A model generated the notes under the pieces. It had not been told where the DNA came from. It made no database searches and worked only from the letters and a program-made list of their open reading frames with translations. A stretch of 64,000 nt of DNA from Euglena gracilis (lineage: Eukaryota; Euglenida; Euglenophyceae; Euglenales): NCBI GenBank assembly GCA_039621445.1, contig CP154957.1, positions 22,342,761 through 22,406,760 of the forward strand. Reading direction: 5' to 3'. A program made the translations under genes and the position numbers. Position 1 is the first letter of the stretch. Each line of letters begins with the position of its first letter. Of the stretch, positions 1 through 10,813 are shown one piece after another.

Positions 1-160
1 GGGTGCGCGGGGGTTTTCCAAGAAAATTTTCTTTGGCGCGGCTGACATGGCGGGGGGAGGGGGTCTGAAAAGGGGGGGGGGGGAGGGGGGGGTAAAATGG
101 CGTGGCGAGGGGGTCGGTGAGGGGGGGGGGAGGGGTGTGCCGACCCCCCACTGTAGTGCT
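1..160. repeat. G-rich low-complexity tract
   Basis: Runs of up to ten G separated by single A, T or C bases. No coding signal on either strand. It lies at the window edge next to degraded element A sequence and may be a microsatellite-like expansion or part of a further insertion. Confidence 0.7.
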
Positions 161-1406
161 TGATTCACATTCGCGATTTGCGAAAAACTTCCAAGTGTAA
201 ATGTGGTATGTGAACAACTACTAAGTGTATTGTTGGGTGTATCACCCATTGTACCAAGGCTATGAACCTTTTGGTTATCTATTAAATACGTACCGGTTGT
301 ACCATTACCAAGTACATAAGTACCACTACCAAGTGTAGGGGGGGAAAAATTCACAGTTGCGGGAAATCGGATTAGTTTGGAAGATTCAACTAGACATCCA
401 CAATCAAAATCATGGTAAGCTGAGATTCTCCGACAGTGAGCGCATTGGTAGGAGGGTTGGTGCATGTGGTGCGCGTTTGTGTGGGTGTCAGTGCATAAGT
501 TGGTGTCGGTTGGGGCAGCTGCTGGGGGGTGTACAGGGGTGTCCGAAATCGACACACCTGGTGGAAAACGAAAAAGTTGGGCAGCTGGGCGGCTACTCGG
601 CACCGTAATTACTTCAGGCCTTTGGGCTTTCGCCTGGGAACCCAGCGAAACGTGCGGGGTTAAGCTACTGGCTTTCCCTACCGCATGGGAAACGAGCGGT
701 AAAAGTGCGGTGGGTAGGGGGGCAGCTTTCTCTTTACCCCTAGGGTTGGAAACGGTGTTTTCGGTTGTGGAAAACGTTGTGGAAATGTGGGGTGATGTCC
801 TGGGTGACGTCACGGGGAACAAGTTTGTGTGTGTGGTTTGTGTGCGGGGGGTAGTGCGCAAACCGTGCGAAGGACAATCCACCACCATTCGGTGTTGTCG
901 TAGGAATGGAAAACAGAGTATGACATCAGAACTGGCGATATTCGCCTCGAATGCCCAAGTACCCAGAAAATTTTGGAATTGTCGGGGGGGTGTGTGGTGC
1001 TTCGGGATAATGGGGAGGACGATTTACAAAATGCATCCCAAGTCACAACCGCACATGGGGCTGTTGTCTGCAGTCATAATTTTGATGGGATGCTTGGCAT
1101 GTACCAAGAGGGGGGTGGGTATAAGTCCTTTGCGGAAAAAAAAGGGGATTCGACACCCCGTGTCGACTAAAATTTTGGCTTGTGCACAAAAATTTTGAGT
1201 TTTGATTTTCGCTTGGACCAAAAGTTCCATGGGGGGTACGCAAAGCGAAGGGTCGGGTGTAAAATTGTTATCGCGCCGCGTCGGCACCCGAAAATTTTCC
1301 GGGTACCGACCAAAAAGACCGATGGGCAGGGGGGGCAGGGGTGATCAGTTCCTACCTCCATCTGTTCATCAGCCCAGAGGTCCGTGCCCTCAGACCTCGG
1401 GCTCCC
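161..1406 (-). pseudogene. Element A pol start: aspartic protease region, degenerate
   Basis: After the gag UAG the frame stays open into a stretch matching the pol start of P and Q: a Pro/Cys-rich leader, then SLCVPPMELLVQA, then the aspartic protease signature VDTGC near 1170 and the downstream TADNSPMCG block. Below about 900 the minus strand still aligns with the protease-RT linker of Q (compare 43000-43740) but only in pieces with stops and indels. From about 160 to 360 similarity becomes unclear. No RT or integrase is present, so this copy cannot be autonomous from what is visible. The plus-strand frame over 464-1198 is a shadow. Confidence 0.7.
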
Positions 1407-1409
1407 CTA
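1377..1409 (-). promoter_or_regulatory. Gag UAG stop with downstream hairpin (element A copy)
   Basis: On the minus strand the gag frame ends at UAG (1409-1407), followed by GGGGAGCC and a hairpin with arms GAGGTCTG and CGGACCTC around a 6-nt loop (1398-1377; one G-U pair). The pol frame continues in phase. The arrangement matches P and Q, which suggests a readthrough signal. Confidence 0.6.
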
Positions 1410-2689
1410 CTCCATATCGGAGTCGGCCTTTTGTCCTATAGTGGACTTCCTAGAATAAATTGCGCGTGTCGCGCGAATCGCATTCCTGTTTTCCACCAAC
1501 TCATCCTCGGTGCTCTCATCCCCCTCCCCGCCCGAAGCCAGGTCTTTTTCCTCGATAGAGGATATTTTGAAACCAACCCGCTGCCTATTGGCAGAACCGC
1601 GATTGGAGTCGCGACGACCATGGCTAGGGCGGGGAGAGTGGGAACGGGGGCACTTGGGTAAATGGTGGTATTTAGACCCACAAAGGGAACAACGGTTTCG
1701 CGATTGCGATTACCTTTTGGCATCATAGCGACGCGGGGAGCGGGTATCCGCTCGACCGCGATGGGATCGCGAAGAGGATGATCCACTTCGCGACCGAGAT
1801 CGCGAAGAATCACGATTCGCATCCCGATTGCTGGTAGGGGGGCGGGGGGACCGACCACGCGGTACGAAACCACGTCCGCTATTGCGGTGGGGTGAACGGG
1901 AACGCGGTCGACCATCACCCGATAGGTATCCCGACCGCTGCGAATGCGCAGATCATGAAGAACGTGATCTCCAGGAAGAGAGGGATCGTCGGGGGCTCTT
2001 ACTGCGCTTTCGCGCTTGGGGATTCGGACAGTCCCGAGAAATATGTCCCGGTTGAATACACAAAAAGCACACTTTGTCCGAAACTTGATCAGAAGAGCGC
2101 GAATAGCGCGGTTTGGATTCCCGTGTGGGGGATTTGTGGTTCGAGCGCGGATAGCGCGTTTTGGAATCACTCGATGGTGATTTTGGTGATTTTGGGGAGG
2201 TAGTCCTTTGGTCTGAATGGACTGAACCGGTGGGTACACCCGCGGTAGGGTGGTGGTGATATGCCGATTCAATCTGTCCCAGAAGTTGTGGTAACTTCAT
2301 TTGTTTGGAAACATAGTTCCATCTCTCATCGAGAGTCAAAATGTGTCCCGCGAGTTCTTCGCGTTAAATTTCTTTGATGAGTTTGGGGATATAGCACAGT
2401 AATACCGCATCAAATTGTTCTTTGATTTGCGTTTCCCCTAACTCATCAACTTCGGCTGCCAATTCAAGCCACTTGGAGTACCATAAGTCTATCGACTTCC
2501 ATTTGCGGTCCGGGGGAGTAAATTGCCGCCATTTGTTTTCCAGACTGATTCTAGAAACCAAACTGGAGCATGATGAAGCATATTGCTCAACCAATTCCTC
2601 AAAAGAAATGCGCCTGCAGATGACTAATTGTCTGGCGCGTTCTTTTTCATCCCTTGGGAGGCAATCAATAAACTCCATCTTGAATACCT
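1407..2689 (-). pseudogene. Element A gag, C-terminal half, with two CCHC knuckles
   Basis: Continuation of the A gag after the 5 kb insertion. It resumes at the block around KMEFIDCLPRDEKERARQL, which is shared with P and Q, and runs through a capsid-like helical region. A Ser/Arg-rich stretch and a first zinc knuckle (CFLC, then GH and DC, near 2050) follow. A second knuckle (CSLC...HH...KC) lies near 1655-1700 in another frame. The frame is broken around 2340-2364 and again within the Ser/Arg region. The two-knuckle tail with an SR-rich linker matches P gag, so identity as a retroelement nucleocapsid is secure although the gene is dead. Confidence 0.8.
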
Positions 2690-2694
2690 CTGGG
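2690..2694 (+). repeat. Target-site duplication CTGGG, left copy
   Basis: CTGGG occurs here at the point where A gag is interrupted and again at 7716-7720 where it resumes. The flanking gag reading is continuous across the two sites except for a few lost codons, which supports a 5-bp target-site duplication. Confidence 0.6.
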
Positions 2695-2842
2695 AGGCGG
2701 ACGGACGGACGGACGGACGGCTGGTGAAAAAAGCGAAGGTCCGGACGGACGGCTGACCTTGTGGGCTTGGTCCAGACGGCTGAAGAAAATGCACTTGGTC
2801 CGGCTGGCCGGCTGGCCGGCTGGCCGGCTGGCCGGCCGGGTC
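2695..2842 (+). repeat. GGAC/GGTCCGG/GGCTGGCC array, left end of the 5 kb insertion
   Basis: Five GGAC-type tetramer repeats, then GTCCGGACGGACGG, then four tandem copies of GGCCGGCT. The core block recurs in the same orientation at the right end of the insertion (7589-7712), so these are direct, not inverted, terminal arrays. Confidence 0.75.
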
Positions 2843-2905
2843 TTTGGAAGCGCAGGCGTCTCAGGAGCTGGGGTATCCACCCTGGACTCTGGCTGCCCCG
2901 CGAAA

Positions 2906-5786
2906 ATGCCTGACCTGAGCTCGTTGTTCCGGTTGCATTGCCCCCTGCTGCGCCACACACCCCGGGGGGCCAGAACGGCATTGGGTCACTGCCTGGCGGA
3001 ACTTATCCGTCACCTCCTCAGCCGCCGCACCTGGGAGGCCCTCTTCCGGCTGTTCGCCTTTGCCCGCTTCTGTTTGCGCGCAGACACCCGCGGAGGGGCC
3101 TCCGACCGGGCTCAACGGGCATTGCGGGACCTGGTCACCGACAGGGCACTGCGGCTGCCTACCCTCCCGGTTGCAGTCGTCTGGTCCGAACTTGCAGACA
3201 GCGAGACTACACGGATGGATCGCATGACCCGGAAGCGGGAGCGCTCGCCGGACACGGGTGTGGATAGTCCGGAGTCGGGAGGTTGCGACGAGCGCCTCCT
3301 GCGATCTCTACGGGCCCTGGTGGCGGAGGGTGCCTATTCCAAGGCAGCCAAACGCCTGCTGAGTAAGGGGATCCATGATTCCCGGTCCGAGGGCGTCCTT
3401 GCCGCCCTGCGCGGGCTGCACCCCGTCGGAGTGGGATTCTCCTGGTCCGACGATGACCAACGGTTAGCTTCCACCCACGGCGATTGCTACGCCAACTCCG
3501 CAGCCGACGATCGGTTGGCAGCACTCCGTAAAAATGCCCTCGGGTTCCCTCCGGGGAGTGCACCGGGGCCGTCTGGCCTGCGACCCGCACACCTTGCCGA
3601 ATTGTTACGGGACGGTGATAGTGGGAGCCCACTCCGCCTGCTGCAGGCCTTGGACGACCTTGTTCAGCAGGGCACCCAAGGGTCTCTGCACCCGACGGCA
3701 GCGGAATGGCTGTTCTCGGCCAACCTCTTCCCTCTACGAAAGAAGGACGACGGGATACGCCCGGTTGCCGTCGGGGAACCTTGCGGAGAGTGGTGGAAAA
3801 GTTCCTCCTGGCTCTTCCCGAGACAGAGGACGTGGGGGCCCCTGCGCCCGCTACAGTCCGCCTTCGGAGGCAAAAGTGCATGCAAGCAGATTGGGATCTC
3901 GCTTCAACATCTGATTCTGCAGCGAAAGGACGACCCTGACTGGGTGTTACTCCAGGTCGACATTCGGAATGCCTTCAATTCCGTGAAGCGGGCAGACATC
4001 ATTGATGCCGTCAGACGCCGAGCCCCGCACTTGCTGCACTGGTGCCACCTTTCCCTGCAGCCATCCCGTTTGTTCGTAGGGGACAACGAGATCTGGAGCA
4101 CGGAGGGTGGGCAGCGGGGAGCGCCGCTCGTGCCTCTCCTGTTCTCGCTTGCCATTCATGACACCCTGCTTTCGGCACCAGGACGGGGCACTTCCTTCTG
4201 GTACTTGGACGATGGGTCCATCTTGTCGGACGTCCCAACAGTGGATCGCGCCCTGGCTCACCTCCAGATCGGCCTCGGCCGCCTAGGGTGTTCTCTGAAT
4301 CTTACCAAGACCACCCTGTGGGGCCCAGGAGTCCGGCATATCTCCTCTCTGCCTGCTGATTCCGTCTTGCGCGGGGGCCTCTGTCGTTCCCTTCACCCTC
4401 GACTCCGGGGTCTCGGTGCTGGGTGTCCCGATCCATCAGCCTTTGGATGCATCCTTTGTCCGCCAGCAGCTAGAGGGGAGTATCTCCAAGCATGAGCAAG
4501 CTACAGCACTGCTGGGCTCCGTGCGGGACCCCCAAGTGCAACTGTCCTTACTCCGCTTTTGTTTCGATGCCTGTAAGTTCAGTTCTTTGTTACGCAGTGC
4601 GCACTGCCTTCCCTTCTCCCACTTGCTGGCCCGCGCGGACGGATGCCTCCGGGCTACTTTCCACCAGATTCTGGATTGCTCCGTCACCGACACACAGTGG
4701 GCCCAGGCTTCCCTGCCTCTGCGTTTGGGTGGTTTCGGTATCCGGCTGGCACTGGATTCCGTCCTACCGGCACGTTTGAGTGCACTATTGTCATGGATTC
4801 GCCATGCCCCTAACTCCTTGGGCCTGAGTAACATTTCGCGCGCCCCCATTGACGGATTACAAGACCTACTATCCGGACTGCAAAAGCACTTGGGGGATGC
4901 CTTCGAGCCACTGCGGAGATGGGTAGGAAACGGGGCCTTGACCCCTGACGACACCACCCACCACGATCAGGCATGGTGGAGCGATCAACTGCGCCAAGCA
5001 GCACGTCCGGCATTCCTCGCTGCCTTGAACGACCGAGTCCGGGTCCGCTTTGAGCATCAGAGTTCTTCAATTTGCTCGAGCTGGATGGGGGCTCGCCCCT
5101 CTAAGGCTGCCGGGTATACCGTCGACGGTGCATCGTTTCGCTTAATGCTGAAGTGGCATCTGGGGTTGCCCATCATCCCGCTGAGTCTGGCGGGTTCACC
5201 CTGCCCCTTGGGTTGCGGGCAGGTGGTAGATCCCTTTGGGGATCACGCTCTGTGCTGCAACAAGAAAAAGCTGTGGGAGCGCCACCACCGGGTTCAGCAC
5301 TTCCTGGGTGCCCAACTGCAGGCTAGGGGGATCCCCCATGCCCTCGAAGTTTCTGTGGCCGCAGATCAGAAGCGCGATGCGGATATCTTCCTGCCACACT
5401 GGTCGGGGGCTGCCTCGTGGGCCATCGACGTGGGGATCAACCACCCCTCGCCGCCTAGTGCTGCTTGGAGCTTGCCTGCCTCCTGGGAGGTCTTGCGCAG
5501 CCGTGCTCTGAGGAAAACCACCAAGTATGGGGCCCGCTGCCAGGCACGGGGTGCGCGCTTCTCCCCGTTGATCCTTAGCGTCTGGGGATCCTTCGGGGGA
5601 GACAGTCAGACGGTGTGGGATGAGCTCCGCCGTCGCCTTGGGGCCACGGCCTCAGGTGGGGCACGGAGCGTGTTCTTGGACGAATTGCAACAGGGCCTTT
5701 CTTTGGCACTGTTCTCCTGGGTGGCCGCTCAACTCGGCGCCCTCCTCATCACGAAAGAACTCGGCCATACCGTCGCTGCCTTCTAA
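2906..5786 (+). pseudogene. Non-LTR retrotransposon (LINE) with RT and restriction-like endonuclease
   Basis: A single-ORF LINE of the restriction-like-endonuclease type. RT blocks visible in order are SAPGPSGLRPAHL, LQVDIRNAFNSV (motif A Asp), GAPLVPLLFSL and YLDDG (catalytic Asp pair, near 4200). The C-terminal part (from about 4400) has a Cys/His knuckle CPLGCG...GDHALCC followed by RHHRV, KRDADIFL and AIDVGIN, which fits the RLE nuclease core of R2/Dong-like LINEs. It acts by target-primed reverse transcription. The coding frame shifts at about 3773-3776, 3834-3838 and 4373-4377, all at runs of G; the first two compensate each other. The ATG at 2906 is the first in frame beyond the repeat array, and the 5' end may be truncated. 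Dead copy, or indel errors at homopolymers. Confidence 0.85.
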
Positions 5787-6256
5787 ACAAGATACTCGGG
5801 CTATCCCCCGGCCTCTTTAAACGCTAAATGCCGTCAGCTCTCCCTGGCCTCCGATCCTACCCCTTCATTACTCCCCACCCCATGCCATTCGCCATTCCCC
5901 TTCCCTTCCTTCTCTACCACATTTGCCATTTGCCACCTCCGTTCTACTCCCCATTAATTGCACGTTCCTCACACTGCGCCGCTTGTTTGTCACCTTTCCC
6001 CTGCGACTCTCTGTTATGTATTACACACTGCCGCCCTCCCGTCACTGACTTTCCATGGGGTTTCCCCATCTGTACACTAGCCTTCCCCCCAGAACACTGC
6101 AAATCCAGTAGGCAGCGCCGCTGGTCGGTGGATTCGGTTCCCCCCACCACCGTTAATCCATTCCACCATATGGCTTTTTGTTCTTGTCGCGAACTGGGCA
6201 AGTCCTAATTCTGTGTGCTCGGTGCAAAAAAAGACATTTTACAGTGATGAAAACTT
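5787..6256. other. Downstream region of the LINE, no gene seen
   Basis: Pyrimidine-rich sequence after the LINE stop codon, plausibly its 3' UTR. No poly(A) tail or clear target duplication could be seen, so the LINE 3' end is undefined. Confidence 0.4.
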
Positions 6257-6326
6257 GCACACAGCAGGGTTTGAACCCGCGAGCTCACGGTTGCGAACTG
6301 CATGCCACACCAATTATACTGTGTGC
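6257..6326 (-). tRNA. tRNA-like sequence (degenerate, possibly SINE-derived)
   Basis: On the minus strand a 70-nt segment has a perfect 7-bp acceptor (GCACACA/TGTGTGC), a 5-bp T stem around GGTTCAAAC and a 7-nt anticodon-like loop TTCGCAA on a stem with one mismatch. The D arm does not pair well and the A box is only partial. The nominal anticodon would be CGC (Ala), but the G3:U70 pair expected of tRNA-Ala is absent. More likely a tRNA pseudogene or the head of a SINE than a working tRNA. Confidence 0.35.
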
Positions 6327-7269
6327 ACTATACCCTTCGCAGTATCAAAAGAGGAAAAGGACCAGTCCATGAAATGAAACGGACGAAGAAAGTTTGAAAC
6401 CAAATCTTGAAAAAATACCACATTTAAATGTTGTAGTAGGCAAATTTCTGTTCTAGTTAATTTGATGCATTGGGCACGTCAAAGATCTCCAGCCCACGTT
6501 TTTTTGAAGAAATTATGAATCACCTACACGCAAAAGAATGCTTGCATTCCCAATCGTTCTCCTTCAGTGTCACAATGCCGTTTCGGGTGGTAGCGGTGTG
6601 GGATGGTTATGATGAAAGTACAGGGTGCTGAAATGAAGTGAAAATACAGGAACTTATTGCTTTGTGGAAAGACATGCAGGCCTTTGCTCTGAACAAATAC
6701 ACATTCGATCGAGCAGAGGCCTGCCTGCAACACGGTGACAGGCCCTTGGTGGGTCTACTTATTTTCTGCTGGGTACTTGCTACTTGGATCACAAGTTTCA
6801 AGTCTGAAGACAGATTTCACAGACATTTTGTCCTTAGATGCTGGTTTTCTTCTGAAACTTCAATTTTTGTTTCTTGCGTTCTTTATTTGCTGTTCGACAA
6901 ATGTTGGAAACCAAAATTGGGGGAGAAGTTTTTCAATCTGGCAAACGGCCCAAAATTTTGCATTTCACATTTTTTGCGATGTCATGGTTTTTTTTGGGCC
7001 AGATTGGGCCAGATGTTCAATCCAGTTTTGGGCTAGATGTGATGGCCAGTTTTGGGCCACAGGATTCTCTCAGAAAGGAGTTGTTTGGGTGCCATTCTCT
7101 TGGAAACGGGGGGGAAAAAGCGCGTTTTGTTTCCGTTTTTTTTTTTGGCAAAATATGTGTTGTTCAACGAGAAAAATGTCAGTAAAATTTGACTGTGCCA
7201 AAAGTTTGTTTACTTTATTCCTTTATTTCACCCCCCCCCTCAAAAGTATGAGTTTTTAGGAGGAAAATT
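6327..7269. other. Intergenic part of the 5 kb insertion, no gene seen
   Basis: AT-richer sequence with T-tracts and repeated phrases such as GGGCCAGAT and TTTTGGGCC around 6990-7060. Open frames here are short, lack family motifs and have biased composition. I see no supportable gene. Confidence 0.5.
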
Positions 7270-7530
7270 TTGAGGTTTTTTATGAAAAAAAGTTTTTTTC
7301 CATCAAAAGTCACGTGTTTTTGGGTTTTATTTTTCAAAAAACTTTTCTGGGCAAAACCCCGTTTTCCCGAGATTGCCAAGTTTTTGATGACAAGAGTCAA
7401 AGCTGGAACGGATGCGGGCAATTGCCCGTGGTGCTTCAGGACAGCATTGGACTCCCTAGAGGCGCACCACGGCAATGCTGGAGCGTGCACACCAGGAAAA
7501 ACCGACGGCAGGGACGATTTCTTGATTTGA
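7270..7530 (+). other. Short frame with a C2H-type zinc-finger-like motif, LINE remnant possible
   Basis: The last third reads NCPWCFRTALDSLEAHHGNA, a CX2C pair followed ten residues later by HH and then a Cys. It resembles the single zinc fingers at the N termini of some LINE proteins. The first part of the frame is T-rich and probably non-coding. Too short to assign; it may be a fragment of a second LINE. Confidence 0.25.
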
Positions 7531-7588
7531 CGCGACGAGTAGAGGGAAGCCGTGACTGCTTTTCGGAAGTGAAGGAAATTTTTTTTGG

Positions 7589-7712
7589 TCCGGCCGGCTG
7601 GCCAGACAGACATTGGTCCGGCTTGACGGACGGCTGGCGAAAAAATGCTTCGTCCGGACGGACGGCTGGGCGTCCAGCATTGGTCCGGCTGAAGAGGTCC
7701 GGACGGCCGCCC
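7589..7712 (+). repeat. GGTCCGG/GACGGACGG array, right end of the 5 kb insertion
   Basis: Five GGTCCGG-type units and the block GACGGACGGCTGGCGAAAAAA followed by GTCCGGACGGACGGCTG. This is a direct-orientation near-copy of the block at 2704-2750. Confidence 0.7.
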
Positions 7713-7715
7713 CCC

Positions 7716-7720
7716 CTGGG
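7716..7720 (+). repeat. Target-site duplication CTGGG, right copy
   Basis: Matches 2690-2694. Element A gag resumes immediately beyond it on the minus strand. Confidence 0.6.
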
Positions 7721-10552
7721 TTGTCAAATCCCAATAATATTCCCAGTCGCGGAAAAATTGTTTCCATGTGGTGGGGTCACCGTCCCATTGGGGCTTCACC
7801 TTGTTTGCTATTGCGATGGTGCCTTTGAAATCTTACTGAGAAACCCGTGGCCCTTCGGTGGTATTCCAGGGGTGTGGGCCCGGGCGCGAAATTGCACCAT
7901 GTGCAGGTACACCGGTGGTTGCACCAGGGGTATTGTTCGAGTTATTTTGCGAATGCGCATGGAACATACCACTTAGTGTACCATAGGTACCATGCAAATT
8001 CGGGGAATCGCGATTGCGCGAATGGTGATGCGGCTGTGCATGTGAGGGTGATGTATCACATGGTTGCACCATTGGTGCCACTAAGCGAATTTGGGAGGTA
8101 TGACCAATTCCCGGTGTGGGGGTGCGGATCATACCACGAATTAGTTCGGATTCCCAAATCTCTTGATTTAAGAGGGGGGTGGGTCTGGTTTTCGCTTGAA
8201 AACCCGACTCATCATCCGAAAACTCGTCCATTGGGACTGGCAATGCTAATGGGGGAACCACCGCATGAGGGGAAACACGATTTGGTGGCAATGTGCCTGT
8301 GTACTCAGGGATTGGTGCGCGAATAGCGCTTTTTGAGCTGGAAGATGCGGCAAGTGTGCCAACCATACCCGATTGCGGGTTTTGGTGGATGGAACACAAT
8401 TGTGCGTGAATTTGGTCCAAATTTGTTGCAAACTCATGCACACTTTGCTCCAAATGGTCAACAACCTGCCAATTGTCGGTTATCCGACCCACATCCTCCT
8501 GCAAACGCTTAATCTGCCTACGGTATGAGGGTAGCTCATCCAAAAGCGGTATTTTGTCGGAAATCGACTGAAAATCGTGCAAAATTGCACCAAAACCAGT
8601 GTCCAGTTCCTGTACTCTTGTAACCAAAGTGCGCATCGCACTGGAAATGTTCTCCAATTGTGGAGATGGCTTGGTGGGTTGGTCCGAATGCGGATCTTTG
8701 ACTTTTTCAGCCATTGGCTGTTTCTGCAACACTGAAACTTGCTCGGATAGCGCGATAATGTCTTTTTGCAGTTTTGTGACATCCTGCTTTACCGTTTTCT
8801 CGGTGTTCATGAGACTACCACAAAATCCTTGCATGATTTGGTGATTTTCCGCGCGCATTTCAGCGCGAATCTGGTCCAAGTGTGTGTTTGGGAGTGTGGG
8901 GGTAGGTGTTGGTAATGGCAATGTGCCTTGGGGTGGTGTTTGCACCTGAAGCATTTTTGTGCTCATTTCTTGCATGTGTTTGTGCAAATCCGCTATTGTG
9001 GTTTCAATACCGGTAACATCCGGGATCCTACAAGCTACTTCCGCATAGCGGTTGTGCAACTTGGCCAATGAGGCTTCAATGTTAACAACATCCTGTTGTA
9101 ACTGTTTGTGCAAATCGGACAAGGTGGCCTTGAGTCCGCTAATATCCGGTGTTGGTGCACGGGTTGCCGCATTGCGGTTCTGCAAATCCGCGATTGCGGT
9201 CCGGATTTCCATTGTGTCATTTTGCCACTGTTGTTGCAAATTGTCAATCGTACTCGCGATATTCGCGATTTGGGTTTGAAAACTCGCAATTTCAGCGGTA
9301 ATTTCGCCACAATGGCAAGATTTCTGCTCCAATCGAGAAAGTCTTTCCTCCAATTGTTGCACATACGTGCGTGGGGCAAAACTTTCATTGGCTTGGGCAG
9401 AAAAGTGGGCAAAATTCGCGGAATCACCGCTCAACTGGAAAATGCGCTGTTGCGCTCCCTGAAGTGCGGTTGAAAGTGTGGAGAATCTCTCCATTGTAAT
9501 AAATTGTCCCAAATTGGGATTTTTGATGGGGGTTCATGCAACTTTTGCTGCAATTGTGGAAAAATTGCCGTAATTGGCTCCAATTGGTGTGATAAAGCTT
9601 GCAAACTACGTTGCATGTTGGAGAAAATCACATCATTGCGGGATTGTGTTCACACATGGCTTCACTCACTTTTTGGAAGTGTTGTGGCAAATGTGCCTGC
9701 AAATGTGTGTCTAAACCTTGACGCAAAGTTGCTAGGTCCACATTGGTGGATTGAAAATTTGTTTGGCAATATTCACCAACATCACGCACATAACTCCAAA
9801 GGTAATCCAGCTTGTGTTCTACAACCTTTTTGTTGTTTTCATCAAAATCCAAAACCTTGTTAAGTGTCATAGCGCAATCCGCTACACAAGTGTGGACATG
9901 GGAGATTTGCCGCGTTAGCGGGTGGTCCACTGGAAGATTTGCGACTATGCGCTGAATCACGGTGATGGGTTGAGGGGCAATATTTTCCAACTCTTCCGCA
10001 TCACTGCTCATTGATTCTGTGGGCTTTGTATAAGCCGGAACTGTCAAACGCATCTCCGGGTGCCATTGCAATGCCGGAAAAGAACCCGTATCGGGTGGTG
10101 TGGGCAATTGTCGAATCGGACTTGTGGGGGGAAGCATAGGGTGGGGGCTAAAAGAAATATGGTGTTTCTAACCCACCCTCAGCAAAAGGTTGCCGTGGCG
10201 TATCCGCCTCAGAGTCAAATGTGCCTATCGGCACCAGTGCGAGATCTCGCCGGGGGGAATGGGTGTTAGCCGATCAGCTTTCCAACAAAAGGGGTTGTGC
10301 CTGTTGGGCATTGGGTTGCTCTATAGAGCTTGAAACCGATAGGTGTGGGGGTGCGCATTGGGCGGGGGGAGGATTACTCGACACAGAAACCGATAGGTGT
10401 GCCACACGCGGGGAAGGAGGATTACCTTTGAAATGGATCAATGCTTGTGTACCCCTATGGGGTTGTGAATGCTCATTAGAGCTAGACAATGATGCCGCAG
10501 GTTCAAGTGAACCAATCAATGCAGCGTAGTCAATGGGAGTTGTGCCCTGCAT
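7721..10552 (-). pseudogene. Element A gag, N-terminal part with long coiled coil
   Basis: The ATG at 10552 begins MQGTTPIDYAALIGSLEP, aligning with the gag starts of P (MQSTGPNHQFNYALL) and Q (MQSTNPNNKFDYDLL). Pieces at 10137-9628 and 9512-7833 continue the protein: a Pro-rich segment, a conserved DHPLTRQISHVHTCVADCA block, then about 400 residues of heptad-like sequence with repeated 'I..L...' spacing typical of a coiled coil. It ends at KPQWDGDPTTWKQFFRDW, the start of the capsid-like region also found in P and Q. Several stops and shifts separate the pieces. The coiled coil, absent from P, presumably drives Gag assembly. Confidence 0.8.
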
Positions 10553-10803
10553 TTTTGAAGCAAAAAACACAGAAACCAAGTGTAACTTGTGGTGTAAAAT
10601 GCAGAAACAAGTACAAAAAGAGGGGATAGTATAAAAAGTAAGCAAAAACCCGAACTCTGAGGTTTGAAGCAGCGTATACTGCGAACTATCAGAGGACGTG
10701 TCCGTGCGTACGGCTTTGGCCAGAAACGGCTTGTAGTGCCTGTGATCGCCTATAGGCGGGGCACCACACGACCGTTTGTGGTCCAAAGGATCGAAAACCC
10801 TAA

Positions 10804-10813
10804 TCTGCTACCA
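10804..10813 (-). other. Primer-binding site of element A
   Basis: TGGTAGCAGA on the minus strand directly abuts the LTR end. It matches the complement of the 3' end of initiator-tRNA-Met in many eukaryotes (...UCUGCUACCA). The same site occurs in P and Q. Confidence 0.75.

Larger units (their letters stand above)
2695..7715. mobile_element. 5 kb composite insertion inside element A gag
   Basis: Defined by the break in A gag: the gag block ending WEYYWDLTTQ lies at about 7721-7750 and the following block beginning PEVFKMEFID at about 2690. Both sides carry CTGGG. Each end is made of direct GGTCCGG/GACGGACGG-type arrays sharing a core of GACGGACGGCTGG, a run of A, then GTCCGGACGGACGG. Inside are a LINE (2906-5786), a tRNA-like sequence and about 1.3 kb without a clear gene. 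I cannot assign the carrier to a known transposon class; the LINE may be a passenger. Confidence 0.6.

Noticed and set aside
464-1198. Long plus-strand open frame of 244 codons
   Set aside because: It is antisense to the degraded pol of element A, whose minus-strand similarity to Q explains the open frame.
1953-2203. Plus-strand frames opposite the SR-rich gag regions of A, P and Q
   Set aside because: These are shadows created by TCG/CGA-rich sequence that is open on both strands.
6257-6326. Functional tRNA-Ala
   Set aside because: The D arm does not pair, the anticodon stem has a mismatch and the G3:U70 identity pair is absent.
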